A stretch of 64,000 nucleotides of DNA from Macrosoma leucophasiata (GCA_036365455.1 JAWQUS010000009.1:3564001-3628000), one strand, 5' to 3'; counted from the stretch's first letter, positions 29,698-43,532 are shown. The notes: generated by a model not told the origin, from the sequence alone. Numbers and translations are program-made.

Positions 29698-31901
29698 ACA
29701 TGGTACCTGGGCCTCTATCACGTGCTGTCGCTTCGCATTCGCTTGCGATTACACAAAATATTTTGTATGAGAAACTGTATGTGGTGGACATGTGGTACAC
29801 ATGAGATGAGTATTTGCTCATACAGGTTTATTGTATTAGTTTCTGCTGTTTCTAGCGGTGCAACAGTTCGTATATAAAGATGTTAAAATGTATTGTACCT
29901 ACCAACTATTTTTAGAGTGTTATAGAAGACCAGTGAGCCAGTGAGTAGATAGAATAATAATATAAAGATAAAAGGACATACAATTCATCAGATTTTAGGT
30001 ACTCGTAATGCTTTCAAGGGTATTTTGTATAGTTATAAAAACATTTACCTTTTCGTTTTTACACTAAATAATAAGGTAAATAAGAAATATTTTACAATGG
30101 TTGCTTTGATACATGACAGACAAATAAGTTTCTTTTTTTATTGAAGAGGCTCTAAGCAACAAACTTTCAACAGGCAAATGTGTAAATGAGCTAAAAATAC
30201 CGACGATTAAAAAATTGGTGGTCGCGTCTAAAAATGTGGGTAACAATGTAGCAATAGCAATAACCACATAAATAGAAAGAATGAAGTACAGTTTGCCACA
30301 GAGCTGATAGATGGCGCTGCTTATGTCAACAAAGTTAGTGATTCTATCCGAGGGTAAAAATAGTAAAGTGTTCTAAAGTAATAAGTTTATATTAAGTAAC
30401 AAGCAAATAAATTGAAATTGAAATATTGGTAAACAAATTGCTTAAATTCAGCAGTACCTACGAGTTTTGTGTTCACAATTTACAATTATTTTATATAATT
30501 GACAAGGAAAATTCCAAACCAAGGAAATTCAAAGCGCAATGGTTCGGAAATCTACCGTTTTAAGTACCTAGGTACATCTTAAAGGATATACCTAATCTTG
30601 TGGTCAATTATAAACATAAGATTCATTGTTAATAATTTTCATCTCTTTCATAAATAAAATATACCTAGTAATATCTAAGCGGTATCATGAACTGACCTTT
30701 TTGTAGTGCGAAAGATTTGATATTATGAAGATAATTAAAATTATTAGACACTTTTCACTTTGTTTCAAATTTGAGTTTTCCATAGACTTTAAACTTATTG
30801 TACAAAATAATTTCAAGATATGCAGAATAAATTCATTGAATACATTACTTACTGTATTTATTAGTATATAACTAATTTGAATAAACTCCGAAACCTACAG
30901 GTTTTTTTTTTAATTACAAATTTTATACTTTTTGTTTGTTTACAATAAAAGTCGATAATATACAAAAATCGATTTAATTTTTATCCGATTAAAAGTTTCC
31001 ATCTCTATTGTTCTTAAAAATGTATGTCTCTTCCTACGGTAACAGAATTATACCTAGACGATTTTTGTACCTAAAAGATCAGTTTATTATAGATGTAGTT
31101 AATATATCAATGTTATTAAATTGAGTATTGTCCTTTGAAATAAAAATGATATAGTTAGTTAAATAATATATCCATTTAAAATATTGCATTTACACTACCT
31201 ACATAATAATAAATGTAAATTTTTCAAAGCTAATGGGTTTAAAAGAAATGTGTACAGATGTGGCTGAAAAATGAACTAGATATAATAGGTAAGAACTATA
31301 TAGGTAATATATATAAAAATATGAGTAAAGTGAAAAATAAAAATAGGTCAATAAAATGCATTGTCACAAATGTACTTAATTCATCTAAGGCTAAATGCAG
31401 CAAAAATACAATTTAAATAGCAGTTATATGTAAATATATTTCAAGTAGTAATATGTAGGTATTTCAATTAGATACCCGTAAATATTGAGTATGTTCTGTT
31501 CTGTACTTATTGAGTAGCTAAATGTCAGTAGTACGAAAACCTATTTAAATATCCAATAAATAGTAGGTAGTAGATAGCTACAGGCTAAGATTTACACTTT
31601 TAAATTAATTCCTTAGGCCCCAATTGTGATGATTTAACGAATATTATACGTAAATATATACGTACACAATTAAAATTTTTGTGTACAAAAACGCTTTAAT
31701 CGCATACTTACAAATATTATTACTAACTGTCTTGTAAATTGAAATACTTTAGAATCAACTTGAAATGATGTTTGTAACCACCTTTAGCAATTTTACTTCT
31801 TTCCGATGTAAATAGATCCGTTCATCCATACCTACTGACTGTTGAGAAGTTTTATGTTATCTTTTAAGATGAGATATTATTTATTACTACTATTTTTTTT
31901 T
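29698..31901 (+). other. ORP 3' UTR and 3' flank
   Basis: AT-rich sequence with no further coding exon. AATAAA at about 30406-30411 is a possible polyadenylation signal about 0.7 kb after the stop. Other A-rich hexamers occur, so the transcript end is unresolved. Confidence 0.4.
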
Positions 31902-32194
31902 ACTGGTGGTAGAGCTCCAGTGACGGCGCTCGCGGGCGTTGGCACCACCGCATTACCTAAGATACTTGCCGCTAAATGGTAGTGTTCAGCACTATCGTGT
32001 TCCGGTCAGGTGGTAATGTACGGCCCTGTTATTTCCGGCACAGGGGCATAACACCTTAAGTCTCAGGAGTGGTAACGCATCTGCATTTTGACCTTGGTCT
32101 TTGTGTGGGTGTCTATTGGCTGTAGTCATCGCTTAACATCAATGTGAACTGCATGCTTGTTTGCCACTTCCATTACATAAAAAAAAGAAAAAAA
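31902..32194 (+). repeat. SINE-like family A, near full-length copy
   Basis: Runs from ACTGGTGGTAGAGCTCC to TTGCCACTTCCATTACAT plus A-tail, intact over its length. Confidence 0.85.
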
Positions 32195-32532
32195 AGCTAC
32201 TAATTACTAGTGGTGCCACGCACCTTGCCAAGGCAAAATATCATCGCCACGTCCAGCGGGTCGCAAGGTGCCGGGGTGACGCAGCGGCGGCAATGCTCTT
32301 TTGAACTTTTAAAAACATTTTTTGCTTCTTTTTTGAGTTATTTATCAAGATTTGTAAAAAGTCGTAGAATAAATGCTCGGGTGTGTAGGCACCACTGCAT
32401 TAGAATAAAGAAAGAAAGAACATTTATTTGTACCAATGTGATGACTGTTTAAAACTGTTTGAAGAACAACCAGCTTTGGTCTTCCACTGGGACCACTAAG
32501 TTGCGTCATACACGGCTATACATTCTTAATGT

Positions 32533-32770
32533 ATGTATGTATCTTCACGCCAGGTCCCTAACGGGGTTGACAGAAAGTGTAGAGCGCCAGATATCCCAGT
32601 CCTGACATACCTCTCGTGCCTCGTCTACCTTCATCATTCTCTTCATACATGCACGCCGATTCCTAAGACTTTTGACCGCACCATCAGACAGAACTCGACC
32701 TATTTCGTCACGGTAGGTCAGTCTTGGTCTTCCTGGGCCTCTGCAACCATTCACATTCGCATTCATATGT
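32533..32770 (-). mobile_element. LINE C-terminal fragment, family B
   Basis: The - strand encodes [20 protein letters not shown], then [20 protein letters not shown] to VRDLA, the last part of a LINE polyprotein, followed by a TACA-type tail. It is truncated at its 5' end. Confidence 0.8.
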
Positions 32771-33159
32771 AGGCACTTAATGTACCTAATTGCTGCTAAA
32801 CGGTAGTGTTGAGGAAATAACACAAAAGTAACAGTCATAAGTAAATTTCCCTCTCATAGAGTATAAGTATAATAGCAATATAGGTTGTTATGTTCAAATA
32901 TTTATAATTGTAAATTATTCTGAAAATTAATATAAATATACCAAAATATTGTACTGTAGGTACATACCTATATGATAGGTATTTATTTTTTTGTGTAGTG
33001 AATTATTTAACTCTAGATAATATTTGGTTAAGTAATAAACGTATTGCTTAGAAAATGATGTTATTATTATACTTTATAATAAATAAATACGTGGTTGTAA
33101 ACAAAATGTATCTTCTATGGGCAACTTCCAGGTGTCTGATAGTTTTATCTATTCCTGTG

Positions 33160-33161
<2 letters not shown>

Positions 33162-33220
<59 letters not shown>
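33162..33220. repeat. (CA)n microsatellite
   Basis: About 29 uninterrupted CA dinucleotides. Confidence 0.98.
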
Positions 33221-33223
<3 letters not shown>

Positions 33224-34789
33224 CATAATATACATATTTCTGTTATACATAGTATGCTTAAGTAATTACTGAATAGGGCAGGTACTTAAATGGAGATATA
33301 AAAATATACCTCCGATTACATATTAATTAAATGCATATTTACGTATAAATTTGTATTTTATTATCTTGAATGTTGCGTTATTTATAATGAGCTTGTGATA
33401 CAAATCTCTTCCTTTGAAAAATATTTAACATAGGTACCTACATATTATTATATGAAATATTGAAAGTTTTTCTGAATTTTCCTTAAGTTTCAAGGCTTGA
33501 TTAATGCAAGATATTGTATATTAATGCAAAGATAATACGTTGGTATGTCAATATTAAGTAAGTACCTACTTTAAAATTTAATAATGTTGATTTTACCAAT
33601 TAACTAAATACTTACTGACGTGTTTTTCAACATGTTAAAAATAATAATATATTTTCCGTTCCCAAAGGGTAAAAAACTGGATTCAAAATCTCAGCTGGTC
33701 ACCAGGGGTCGTGAAATGAACTAACTCATGAACCGTTATTGCTAGACAAGTCAGACTCAAATTATTTCAGCTTTGTCCAAATCAGTGGTTTTCAAAGTAA
33801 TTTTGACAGTTTAAGAAGAGGAAGAAGAAGAAGAATTTCGGATAATAATCTAAAAAAGCCCTGTGCGTCTTCCCCTGCATCTTACCTTGCACGACATTTT
33901 GGTTGATATAACTCTCCTATATGTTGTATCATAGATTTTTGTAAAAACATTTTACCTCCTAGATAAAGACAGTATCTATGTAGTACCTACACATAAGAAA
34001 TATTTGATTTTACAAAAGTATTCAGTCTTTAAATAGGTTTGAGAACCACTGGTGACTAGATATAAAAAATCAGAATGTATAATATAAATACATATAATGT
34101 AAAATGAAAAGTAGGTATATTTTTGCATTATGTACTTACCAAAAAGAATGTAACTATAATTTAATGGTATAAGGCAAAGCTAGGAACAACAAAGATTTTA
34201 TAATAATGTAGGTATCGTGTAAAAACATTTGATGTGACAAAAAATGTATACCGTAGTTTGTTAGAATAATGTTCGAAATAAATAGGTTAAAAAGAAGATT
34301 TTTTTATTTAAAACGTTACCAACATTCCGTTTATTTTAACTTATTATTTATTATTTTATTTTATTCAATACAAAACAACTCATGTAATACTGGCTTATAA
34401 TAATAAATTCACTGATCGAATTCGCTACATTAACCACACATTAACAAACATATAGAGGTGGCCACGTACGTTCATCGTTGTGAAATTTTCAAACTAATTC
34501 AGATTACAATGATTGCCTATTTTAGAGTATTAAAAGATTAACCTGTTCGGAAGAGGTTATTAGGACGCGTTAGAAAATGTAACAAGTATCAAAGAGTTTT
34601 TATTTTATCGAGTATCGGCGCCGGTGGTATATAGTATTATTACATATTATTCTGTGCCGGTGGCACGCATATCACTATTTATTTTCACTGTGCCAATACT
34701 GCCAATGTGTCTACTGCTGAATGGTCTAAGTTTTCACAAGCGTTATAAGGTAACGAGTAACAAGTGCGTTCTCGTCTCCTTTAAAAACA
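33221..34789. other. AT-rich intergenic DNA, nothing recognised
   Basis: No open frame with coding character and no repeat family I can place. Confidence 0.6.
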
Positions 34790-35314
34790 TCTAGGAGTGC
34801 GGAGCCGTTGCCTTAGTTCACGATGACACCATGCGTCGGGAGCTTTTCGAAGATATTGCCGAGTTAAATCGGACTGGGTGCCATCTGCAGCGAGTATCGG
34901 ATGAGAGGACTCTGGGCAGAAACTTCACTTCACTAAGAATGATGCCCCATCATTCTTCGGAGTTCGGCCTGGATTAACGTAGTTGGCACTTCAGCGTGAG
35001 TGCCATGCGGCCGCACTGCGACTGCCATGCGACCTCGACTTAGGGCGTCGCCTGGGAGGGTTGTTTCTATTCACGGACTTGGCCGGCACACGGCAGAACG
35101 TGTGCTGGCTGTGAGAAAGATGGCGACGGCGATGATCTCGTCGGCGCCGGCGCGTACGATGAATCTGTGTGATGTGTGTCTGTGTGTTCAGTGTGTCTCC
35201 ACACACTGAACATACAGGCTTCTGACAGAGGGGGGTTGTTGACGGTAAAATCGTCATTCTTGTCGCCAAGTACATGGCGAGGCCTTCTGGTTACCTTGGG
35301 GGACGAGTCTAGGT

Positions 35315-37865
35315 CTAAAGTCGCAACGCTTGTACGACTAGGGGGTTCGGGTGGTGCGGTGCTTTGTCAAAGTGACGTCGCGACGCGCACTTTAAGTAGT
35401 GGAATATCGTGGATAACTCAAGGTCCTTGTGAAAATCAATGTTGCGAACATACGGGGGCGCGCCCGTGGCAAATCGCATAAATCGGTTTTGGATCCTTTG
35501 TAGGTTATTGATATTCGTTTTAATACTAGCGTGCGCGAAGACGACGCTAGCGTAGGACATTAAAGGACGTATACAAGCTTTTTATGACAAAGTACCATTT
35601 TAGCTTTTCCTATAAGTGGGTAGAGGCGACCTAGTACGAAGGCCGCTCTATTATGGTTTATTTTGATATGGTGCGTGAAAGTCATCGCAGAGTTTAGTGT
35701 AACACCTAGCTATTTGACAGTATTTTTTTGCCATGGTATAGGCTTGTCATACATATACATTTTCCTCGGTCTTATTAACTCGATGGGATGGGACTCTTTT
35801 GGGCCGCGGTAGAAAACCACTGCTGCACTTTTTTGTGGATTGACGTCTATGTGCCATAGGCGAAACCATTTTCCAAGCTGCTAAGCAGCTTTGTTGGAGA
35901 ATTTTAGAATCTGCCGGTCGTGTAGGGAGCGGTGTCATCCGCGAATAGAGCTAGTTCTACCTTCCGTGTTCTGGGTACATCACTCGTAAATAGTGTGTAC
36001 AACGGAGGAGATGGCACTGAGCCTTGCGGCACGCCAGCGCGAAGAGGTCGGTAGGTAGAAAGACCTTCTACCCTGTATCTTAAAGTGCGATTTGTAAGAA
36101 AATCGTGGACCAGACGTACTAGTCTGTCGGACACCTCTAACCGGTAGAGCTTACAGATAAGCCCGTTGTGTCACACTTTGCCGAATGCCTTTACGACATC
36201 GAAAAAGAGGGCTGTGGTTGGGTGGGGTCTTCGGTGGTCGAGACCGGCCAGGATGTGCTCCGTGAGGCGGTGCACTTGATGAACGCACGAGTGTTTTGGT
36301 CTAAAACCGAACTGCTCGTCCATCAGTATTTTTTTTGTGAGTGCCACGCCACTTCTTTGCGTCTAGCTAAAATTAGATTTTCGAAAATTTTGCCTAAAGT
36401 GTTAAGAAGGCTAATGGGAGGGTAACTGGACGGTTTATGAATACCTATAACCGTTGCCGCTTTCCAGATGTTGATGGAAATGCGCAGTTACTTAATAATA
36501 CATTGTATATACATACAAGTAGGTATAATAATGCGGGGGAGAGATGTTTAACCATTTTGTTGGTAATACCGTCTTCCCCGGGAGATTTTTTACTATGGAG
36601 GTGATGCACTATCTCTGTGACTTCCTCTAGGTGACAGGGGGTGCGGATCGCTTTCAAGGGGGCCAGACAGTGCGGATTCAACTTCCCTTTCCACCTCTTC
36701 GAGGTGGATGGCATCAATTTGCGCTGTACTTGGTGTAAATTGCGCTACCAGACTGTCGGCTAAGCATTCAGCTTTTTCTGAGTCGTCAAACGCAGGTACG
36801 TTTGTGTTGGGACGGTTTAAAGGGGGCATGATATCGAATACGTCGAGTCCAATGTATCTAGCAAAGCCCCAGTATGACTGGTGGCCCGGCTTGAGTTCGA
36901 CGTCATTTTCTCCCACTCCCACGTAGTGGCGAATGATCGCCGCTGGGAGCTCCCGGAGGATGTCAGAGAGCTGATCACCGAAAAAAGAGCCGGATATCCT
37001 CCGGCACTCTTCGGTGGGGTACGTATCGTATGCTCTGATGGCGGCTCTTTTTTCGGTGATCAGCTCTATGACATCCTCCGGGAGCTCCCAGCGGCGATCA
37101 TTCGCCACTACGATCTCCCTCAAACAGTCTTTGACGACTGTCTGGATGTGAGCAGTCACTAAATCGATAGCAGAGTTAGCGTCGTCTAGCGACTCTATAA
37201 CATCTGGTATTTGGTCAAGAAGTGGCTTCGAAGGCGTCTGCCCCAATCAATAATGGTTTTGGTCTTAGGGACCACCGCCTCAGGCTGACTCAAGTGGATC
37301 AAGACTGGCCTGTGATCTGATTCCAGGTCGTGTATGGTTTCTATGGAACGAGGGGTTAGCGTAATCTCCTTCATAACAGTGATGTCTAATACATCTGGTC
37401 TATGATTTACATTAAATGGGTAGTGTGTAGGCTCTATTGGTCCCCAAATTTCGTAATTGAATACGTCTATCAGTCCGTCTAGTTTTGAGCCGTTACCATA
37501 GGTGACGGCAGAATTCCATCGTGGGTGTTTACAGTTGAGGTCGCCGGCGTCGCCGCCTATGAAGACGGCGCTACCTAAATCGAATAGTGCCTCGAGGTCC
37601 TCTCTGACGAGTGATTTTAGTGGGCTTAAGTAAGCGGACATTAAAACTAGCGGGCTATGTATGACCTGTCAATGCAATCTTACACACTGAGGCCTCGATA
37701 TTCTCTAGTTGTGGAGGCTCGAGGGGAACACAGTGTCCGCACCGAACGATAGTTCGCGAGCTTAGGGGTGCGTCGGGCCGGAGTTAATAATGTTTCCTGT
37801 ATTAGGACAACATCTAACTCATGAGACTGCGCAAACTCCCTGATCTTATTTAAGGCCCTTAGCAT
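35315..37865 (-). pseudogene. LINE ORF2 (endonuclease/reverse transcriptase) remnant
   Basis: Endonuclease parts are LDVVLIQETLL (about 37.8 kb), GGDAGDLNCKHPRWNS, RPDVLDITVMK and LESDHRPVLIHL (37.6-37.3 kb). Reverse transcriptase parts are KSPGEDGITNKMVKHL (36.55 kb), RAGVPQGSVPSPPLYTLF and LALFADDTA (36.0-35.9 kb). The C-terminal piece is MSYASVVFAHASIKTNINNL to PHHPNP (35.5-35.3 kb). Frameshifts separate the blocks, and the inverted duplication at 36.9-37.1 kb adds a foreign stretch. Confidence 0.8.
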
Positions 37866-37978
37866 TGTATATGGCGAGACTTAGTGCTCGCGGATTATAC
37901 TTACAGGCTTATCCATTGTAGGTGCCTAAGAAGAGGGAGGAAGGACGGGGGGCGGCGGTAAATTTGTACTCGCCGATC

Positions 37979-39105
37979 CTATCTAGTAGGTCGGCGTAGT
38001 GCGTGATAACCCTGGAACCTGGTTCTGTAGTCGCTATTTGTGCCAGCGGTGGCATGGTGGAACTCACGGAATTCCTTCATTTCGAAGGTTCCTAGGAAGT
38101 CAAAGGCCTCTGCGATCACGTGCGCGTCGGCCGACATGGGGGATACGGGCGCAGGCTTGATGGGCCTGGCCGTTGGGGGACGCCTCTGTCCCGTGTACTG
38201 GGGGGGCCTGTCCCATGTACTGGGGGCAGCCACTGTTGGTGTGCGCGTCTGCGACACCATGCTTGGGGGTTTGACCCAGGCACTGGGAGTCGCGGGCGAC
38301 GCGGTGAAAGCGCAAGATGGCGCACGGGGCTTGGTGCTTGGTTTGTGGCCGCTCTACCACCGCGATTTTTGCCTGCGATGGTGCGGGTGCGTAGGCTTGC
38401 GGTGGTGCGACCCTAGCGTTAGGGGCTTTGCGGCCCCTGCCGCCTCTGGTGCCTCACGACTTACGGCGTCGGGCACGGGGGCATCCGCGGTAATTCGGTG
38501 TGCCCGGATTGGCCGCATAGTATGCAGCTCGGAGGCTCCTCATAAGATGCCGTGGTCCCCTGTGCAGTTTCGGGCAGAATGCCCGTATAACTGGCAGCGG
38601 TGACACTGGGCCGAGGCGCCCACGGTTTCGTAGCGCTTCAACTCTGATGCCAATGAGGCTGCAGACGGATACCTACCCATAAACACTTTTGCCATGGGGG
38701 GTCAGTGGGAGGGTAAGGAGAATCATATCATATGGCTCCTTTGTGCGGCCATCGTACATACGGTGACCTCGTGCACCGGGGAGGGCCTAGCCAACAGATC
38801 CTCTTTGAAGAGGTCTATGCTCAGCTCCTTGGGGACGCGTCGTGGTACGACGCGGAACTGACACTCTTGCGCTTCTTAGAAACTGGGACGAAGTCGGAGA
38901 CCTTTTCGGACTCGGAGCGGGATAAGGGGAGCGCAGAGGTCAATTCGGCGTCCGGGGATTGCGGCGACACTAGGTCAGCCTGCGAAACGGAGGTGACCTC
39001 CTGCGCCAGATGGGCCAGCAGGTCTTCACAGATTATGACTGTGCTGCTTACGTAAGTCAGCCAGCACAGCCGATCTGACGGTATCGAATCAAAGTGCATC
39101 AGCAT
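37979..39105 (-). pseudogene. LINE ORF1 (Gag-like) remnant
   Basis: Fragments include MLMHFDSIPSDRLCWLTYVS at the 5' end and a CX2CX4HX4C zinc knuckle (CHRCQLYGHSARNC) near 38.6 kb. They are followed by a proline-rich stretch with short tandem phrases (WDRPPQYTGQRRPPTARP). The frame shifts several times. In intact relatives this protein coats the element RNA. Confidence 0.7.
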
Positions 39106-39732
39106 GATATCGATATCAAAGGAAGGTTTAAATTCAAAAAAGTTATCCAGGCTTACTTATCTTTCAGGTAACAACACAATCTTATCGCGAGGTAAACTTA
39201 ATCAGCGCCATCTATTTGGAATACAGACTAATACTTTGATAAATAACATTTTGCTGTTATTTCATGATAATTTTACTTATAATTATATGGCTTAATCTCA
39301 ACTGGAACTCGAATTCTGTACATTAAAAATATTGAAAAATAAATACCCTGGGATGTTACTAGATCGATACCGAACCCAATAATGTGATTAGAAAAAAAAT
39401 TGTCTTTCTGTCTGTCTGTTTGTTCAAGCATCACATAAAAACTACCGGTCCGATTACGATGAAACTGGGTATAATTATATTTTAACGTTTGGCGAACAAC
39501 ACTGGGTAGTTTTTATCCCGGAATAAAGTCTGTTTGTCTGTGTGTTTGTGTACGCTAATTTCAGAAATGGCTTATTCGATTTGCATTTTACACTAATATG
39601 TTGTGGTAAGTTTCACATAGCATTCATTGTTTGTGTCATGTCAATCGGTTCAGAAATAAAAAAGTTACGTCTGTTTAATGAATCATATCGAATATTTTTA
39701 AACTATTCTGTATCTATCTTCTATCTTTTTTA
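39106..39732. other. Intergenic repeat remnants
   Basis: AT-rich. 39390-39540 holds CTGTCTGTCTGTTTG and CCGGTCCGATTACGATGAAA, phrases typical of moth interspersed repeats. No boundaries are clear. Confidence 0.4.
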
Positions 39733-39862
39733 GGGTTCCCGTACCTAAAAGGTAAAGACGGACCCTATTACTAATCCTCCGCTGTCTGTCTATCCGTCCG
39801 TCTGTCTGTCACCAGGTTGTATCTCATAAACAGTGATAGCTAGAAAGCTAAAATTTAGTTAG
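39733..39862 (+). repeat. Interspersed repeat fragment (GGGTTCCCGTACC type)
   Basis: AGGGTTCCCGTACCTAAAAGG is followed by GACGGACCCTATTACTAATC and a CTGTCTGTC-rich stretch, a common interspersed repeat pattern in insects. The superfamily is not assignable here. Confidence 0.5.
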
Positions 39863-40123
39863 TAGCGTTGGTGGCGTTGCTGTCATTAATGTCATTAGTG
39901 TCATTGGTGTTGTTGGTTACTCTGATGGTGGTGCTGGTGATGATGGCAGTTATAGAGGCATTGGTGGCATTGGTAGCGTAGGTGTTTGGTGATGTTGATG
40001 TTGGTGGTGGCGTTGATGCCTTTGGTGTCATTTGTGGTGGTGGCGGTGGTGGAGGTGGTAGTGGTGGTGGTGATGGCAATGGTGGTGATGATGGTGGTGG
40101 TGGTGTTGGTGGCAGTAGTTAAA
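39863..40123 (+). repeat. TGG/TGT-rich imperfect trinucleotide tract
   Basis: About 260 bp of GGT/TGG/GAT triplets, with no stop in several frames. It is low complexity, not coding. A similar short TGG-rich tract lies at 59080-59130, next to a copy of the same neighbouring repeat. Confidence 0.85.
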
Positions 40124-40447
40124 ATGCACAAATTTAATATTCAATTTTTCACTTCTGCCGACTCTTACGGAGTGCATATGTTATGTGAAGATCTAACTTG
40201 TATCTTTAATTGTCTGTTAGTAGCACTAATTGACTGAAACTTAACAAAACTTTATGATAATTGTCTATAAAAAAATATTATGCATAGAAGTTTAAAATGG
40301 CCTTTTCGAAAATACGGTTCAGCATTGGATGGACGTTTGTAGGTTGTAGGTACTTAGACGACTGCGCGTTTAAACACATAATTAGCAATTTTTCGCAATC
40401 CTGTGCCTTTCCAAAGCCTGTGCTTTTATCCCCGATGGCCATATGTC

Positions 40448-40592
40448 TAATATCGTGTACAGAGAAGACTTTAAAACAGATTTTTTAGCTATCCTAAAGT
40501 GTTTATGATCCAAAATTAACCAAAATATACATCCAAAAGCGCTGCCCAAAGTCACTATTCCACGCGTACAAAGTCGCGGGAACAGCTAGTAT
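40448..40592 (+). repeat. Half copy of the TIR element at 58.7-59.3 kb
   Basis: CTAATATCGTGTACAGAGAAG to GCGGGAACAGCTAGT matches the right arm and its inner flank at about 59132-59287, at high but imperfect identity. Confidence 0.7.
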
Positions 40593-40636
40593 TAAATATG
40601 GCTTAATAAATAAGCTGTGCAAAGTGCCCACGCAAA

Positions 40637-40745
40637 TAGTCGATTAGCGTTAAGGCAGAGAGTGTGGAGCGCTAGATATCCCGGTCCTGACACACCTGTG
40701 CCTCTTCTACATTCATCATTCTCTTCATGCATGCACGCTAATTAT
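40637..40745 (-). mobile_element. LINE C-terminal fragment, family B (short)
   Basis: GAGAGTGTGGAGCGCTAGAT to CATGCATGCACGCTAATT matches the - strand family B segment (VDEAREVC region), diverged and truncated on both sides. Confidence 0.65.
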
Positions 40746-43221
40746 ACAGTAGCTTGTGAGAATAATGTTCGAAATATAACCGAAATATATGAATGGGGAA
40801 AAAGAAAACACTTTGTTTTGTATGTTTATCTACGTTCCGTTTATTTCATTCATTACAAAACAACTCATTATTATTCACAACCTTTAAAATATTATTAATA
40901 TCACTGATCGGATACGCTTCATTAAAAATATAGATAGGCGTTATGTAAATAAATTATGTTATATCCATTTCATTTATTTTCATCAAGCTTGGGTTGATGG
41001 CACTCAAGAAATTAGGCCCAAAATATACGTGCAATGGTAAAATAAAAGTAAATATTCCACGTTCAAATGCAACATAAAATAACAAAACCACGTGTTCTAT
41101 TTTTTTTTTTCTATCTTTAAAAAGGAATATGCCAAAATTAAAGTTATGCACTGTCGAAGAAGTTTCCGGTCAACCAAACACATTGCAAATCGGACTTTAT
41201 CGCAATTTAAGGCATTTTTAAGTTAGATAGATTATTTTTAAGTGTAAAATCCTAGTAACAGGGCGTGCTTCGGGCCTAAACATTTTAATTTGGGTGTAGA
41301 TTATGGTCTAAGTAACCAAATATGTATGTTGTATAAAATACTTATTTATTTCACGAACTTAATAATATAATGTAATGTTGAAATTATTGACTATTTACAA
41401 AAGACCCTTATTCCTCATGGAAATCGTATTTATGGTAACATGAGTCCAGTGAGTGAACTCTTACAAAATTATGACTAAATTAACAATTTAATTTATAAAG
41501 ATTGCAAACATGCCTAGACAATAATTCAATTCACCAAAAACCGGCAATAGGTACCGAAGTCTAAAAATTATAATTATACTTATTTTACCTCTAGGCTCCC
41601 TAATTGATATAAATGTAAATATATAAACTGGGATAGGACACAAACAATCAAGGAAATCTCTATCTCTTTCTATATTGGTAATATTAATATCTCTATATCA
41701 CATTTAGAAAGTGATAGAAATATTTATCACATAACGCTATTAAATATCTGCTTTAAAAAACATGACGTTTGCACGAGTTGCATCTATTATATGTTATTTA
41801 TGTATATAATATCAACAATTTTTGATAAAAATGTGGATTTATTAGGTAAATATAATTAGTGAGAACACAGAGTGTTAACATTTAACAGGTGTAAAACGTC
41901 CTTACTATGACCTACTATTACAGATAGGTACCTGTAATTCAGTCGAATCTGAATAATGAGCAAAGACTTTACATACTTAGGTTTTACACATTGTTTTCTT
42001 ATGTGAAGGTTTAAGTAGACATTAATTATTAAGCCTATTTCTCATAATCAGATTCAAGCATTGAGCATAAATAACAACACGTAAAAACTTTGTGTAAATC
42101 TAAATTACCTAAAGACGTATTAAATATTTTTACTGACCCCTAAAAGATGTAAGTACTATAGTAAAAATAATAATAATGGGTAGGCGATGTTCGTGGATAA
42201 AAATTAACTTCCTTACTTATTTTAACATTTAATCATAATAAGCTGGAAATATAAATATAAAAAAATCATAATGTACTTACCTATTTGGGACTAGGATAAA
42301 TAATAATTATTATTGTCACCAAGTTTGGTGAAAAAAAAACCATTCTGTAGGAGATAAAAATAGTAAATAAAAGAGAGCGTTTTTTAATTTTTACTTAAAT
42401 GTGAAAAAGTAAATAAAGTAAGTAAGTAAATATTCTTTATTGTACCTACACCAGGATAGATGAACAGATTCTTACACACATTATATGAAGTTTTTGTTTC
42501 ATAAAATGTATACCCGATTGTAATGCGAATATACCTAATACAGTGTGTACCTACAGTATTCGTATTTTGTACAAAGGAAATTAAATAATTTCTCTGTAGG
42601 CATACACTGTGTTAATTTCACACAAGGTTTTTTTTTGTGATTATGATTGATAATATTTTTAAAGTGTTTTAAGAACTCGTTAAGTTGTAAATTAAAATAA
42701 CCTTCTCGAGATTATTTAACCTTCTATCTTATCGCGAATAAAATAAATAATAGGTCTCTACTTATTTCATTTTAGTTTTAAAATCCAAAGATGCATTTAA
42801 AATACCAACTTTATTATTCATTATTGCCTCTAAATATCGATACAGGTACCTACCTCCTTTTTGTGATGGACGTTTTGTCGAATTTGTAACTGTTTTATAT
42901 ATAAAACATTCAGGTATCTATACACTGTAAATAGATTATGTTTACTTTAGTTCATTGAAAGACTTCTAGACGAATTTGGTACTTCGGCGACTCTATGTGA
43001 CCACACTGACTACAAATTTAAATGTGAATTCAGTCACCCACTTCTTATTTTTTCAAATGTTAGTAGGTAGGGATTTTTCTTTTTATTTCATTTTTTGTTG
43101 TCAGTGTTATGACTTGTTGTCGCGCAAATGGAATCAGCTTACAGCAGGGCCCAATATTCGATCTCAATACATTTTTGATGACATTTGATCGACATATTGA
43201 CAACAGATTTACAATTGAATT
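40746..43221. other. AT-rich intergenic DNA, nothing recognised
   Basis: Very AT-rich with no supported exon. The 3' ends of the two convergent genes' transcripts could extend toward here, but no signal is decisive. Confidence 0.5.
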
Positions 43222-43395
43222 TGCTGACTATTGTTTTATATTATTTCGCATTAACACATGCTTGTGAAATATATTTTATTTTAAAGAAAAATGGAAAGAA
43301 AAATTTGACTTCAGGCGAAACTCGAACTCGCGGCCTACTGGGAATCTAGTCCAGCCGCTCTTCCAATTGACTTGCTTGCTGACTATTGTTATTTT
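43222..43395 (-). repeat. Repeat with tRNA-like segment, related to 58.9 kb copy
   Basis: ATTTCGCATTAACACATGCT, then AAAATTTGACTTCAGGCGAA, then CTCGAACTCGCGGCC parallel 58850-58960. The tRNA-like part lies on the - strand and has decayed relative to that copy. Confidence 0.6.
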
Positions 43396-43532
43396 ATGCT
43401 AACAACAGATAGATCAAAAGATCGTTTCCAATCTAAGTAGATTGGTGATCGATGGTGCATTATTGGGACCAGCCGATAGACGTTCCATTTGTACACATTA
43501 ACGTACTCAGATTATAAAGTAAAATTTGAAGT

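Larger units (their letters stand above)
34790..39105 (-). mobile_element. Decayed Jockey-type non-LTR retrotransposon (about 4.3 kb)
   Basis: On the - strand the expected order is present: ORF1 (Gag-like, zinc knuckle), endonuclease, reverse transcriptase, RT C-terminus. All are broken by stops and frameshifts. The 3' end lies near 34.8 kb and the 5' end near 39.1 kb, so the copy is close to full length but cannot be active. It contains a 66 bp internal inverted duplication (36926-37108). Confidence 0.85.

Noticed and set aside
39855..40131. Threonine/asparagine-rich and valine-rich frames at 39.9-40.2 kb
   Set aside because: Translation of a TGG/TGT trinucleotide tract.
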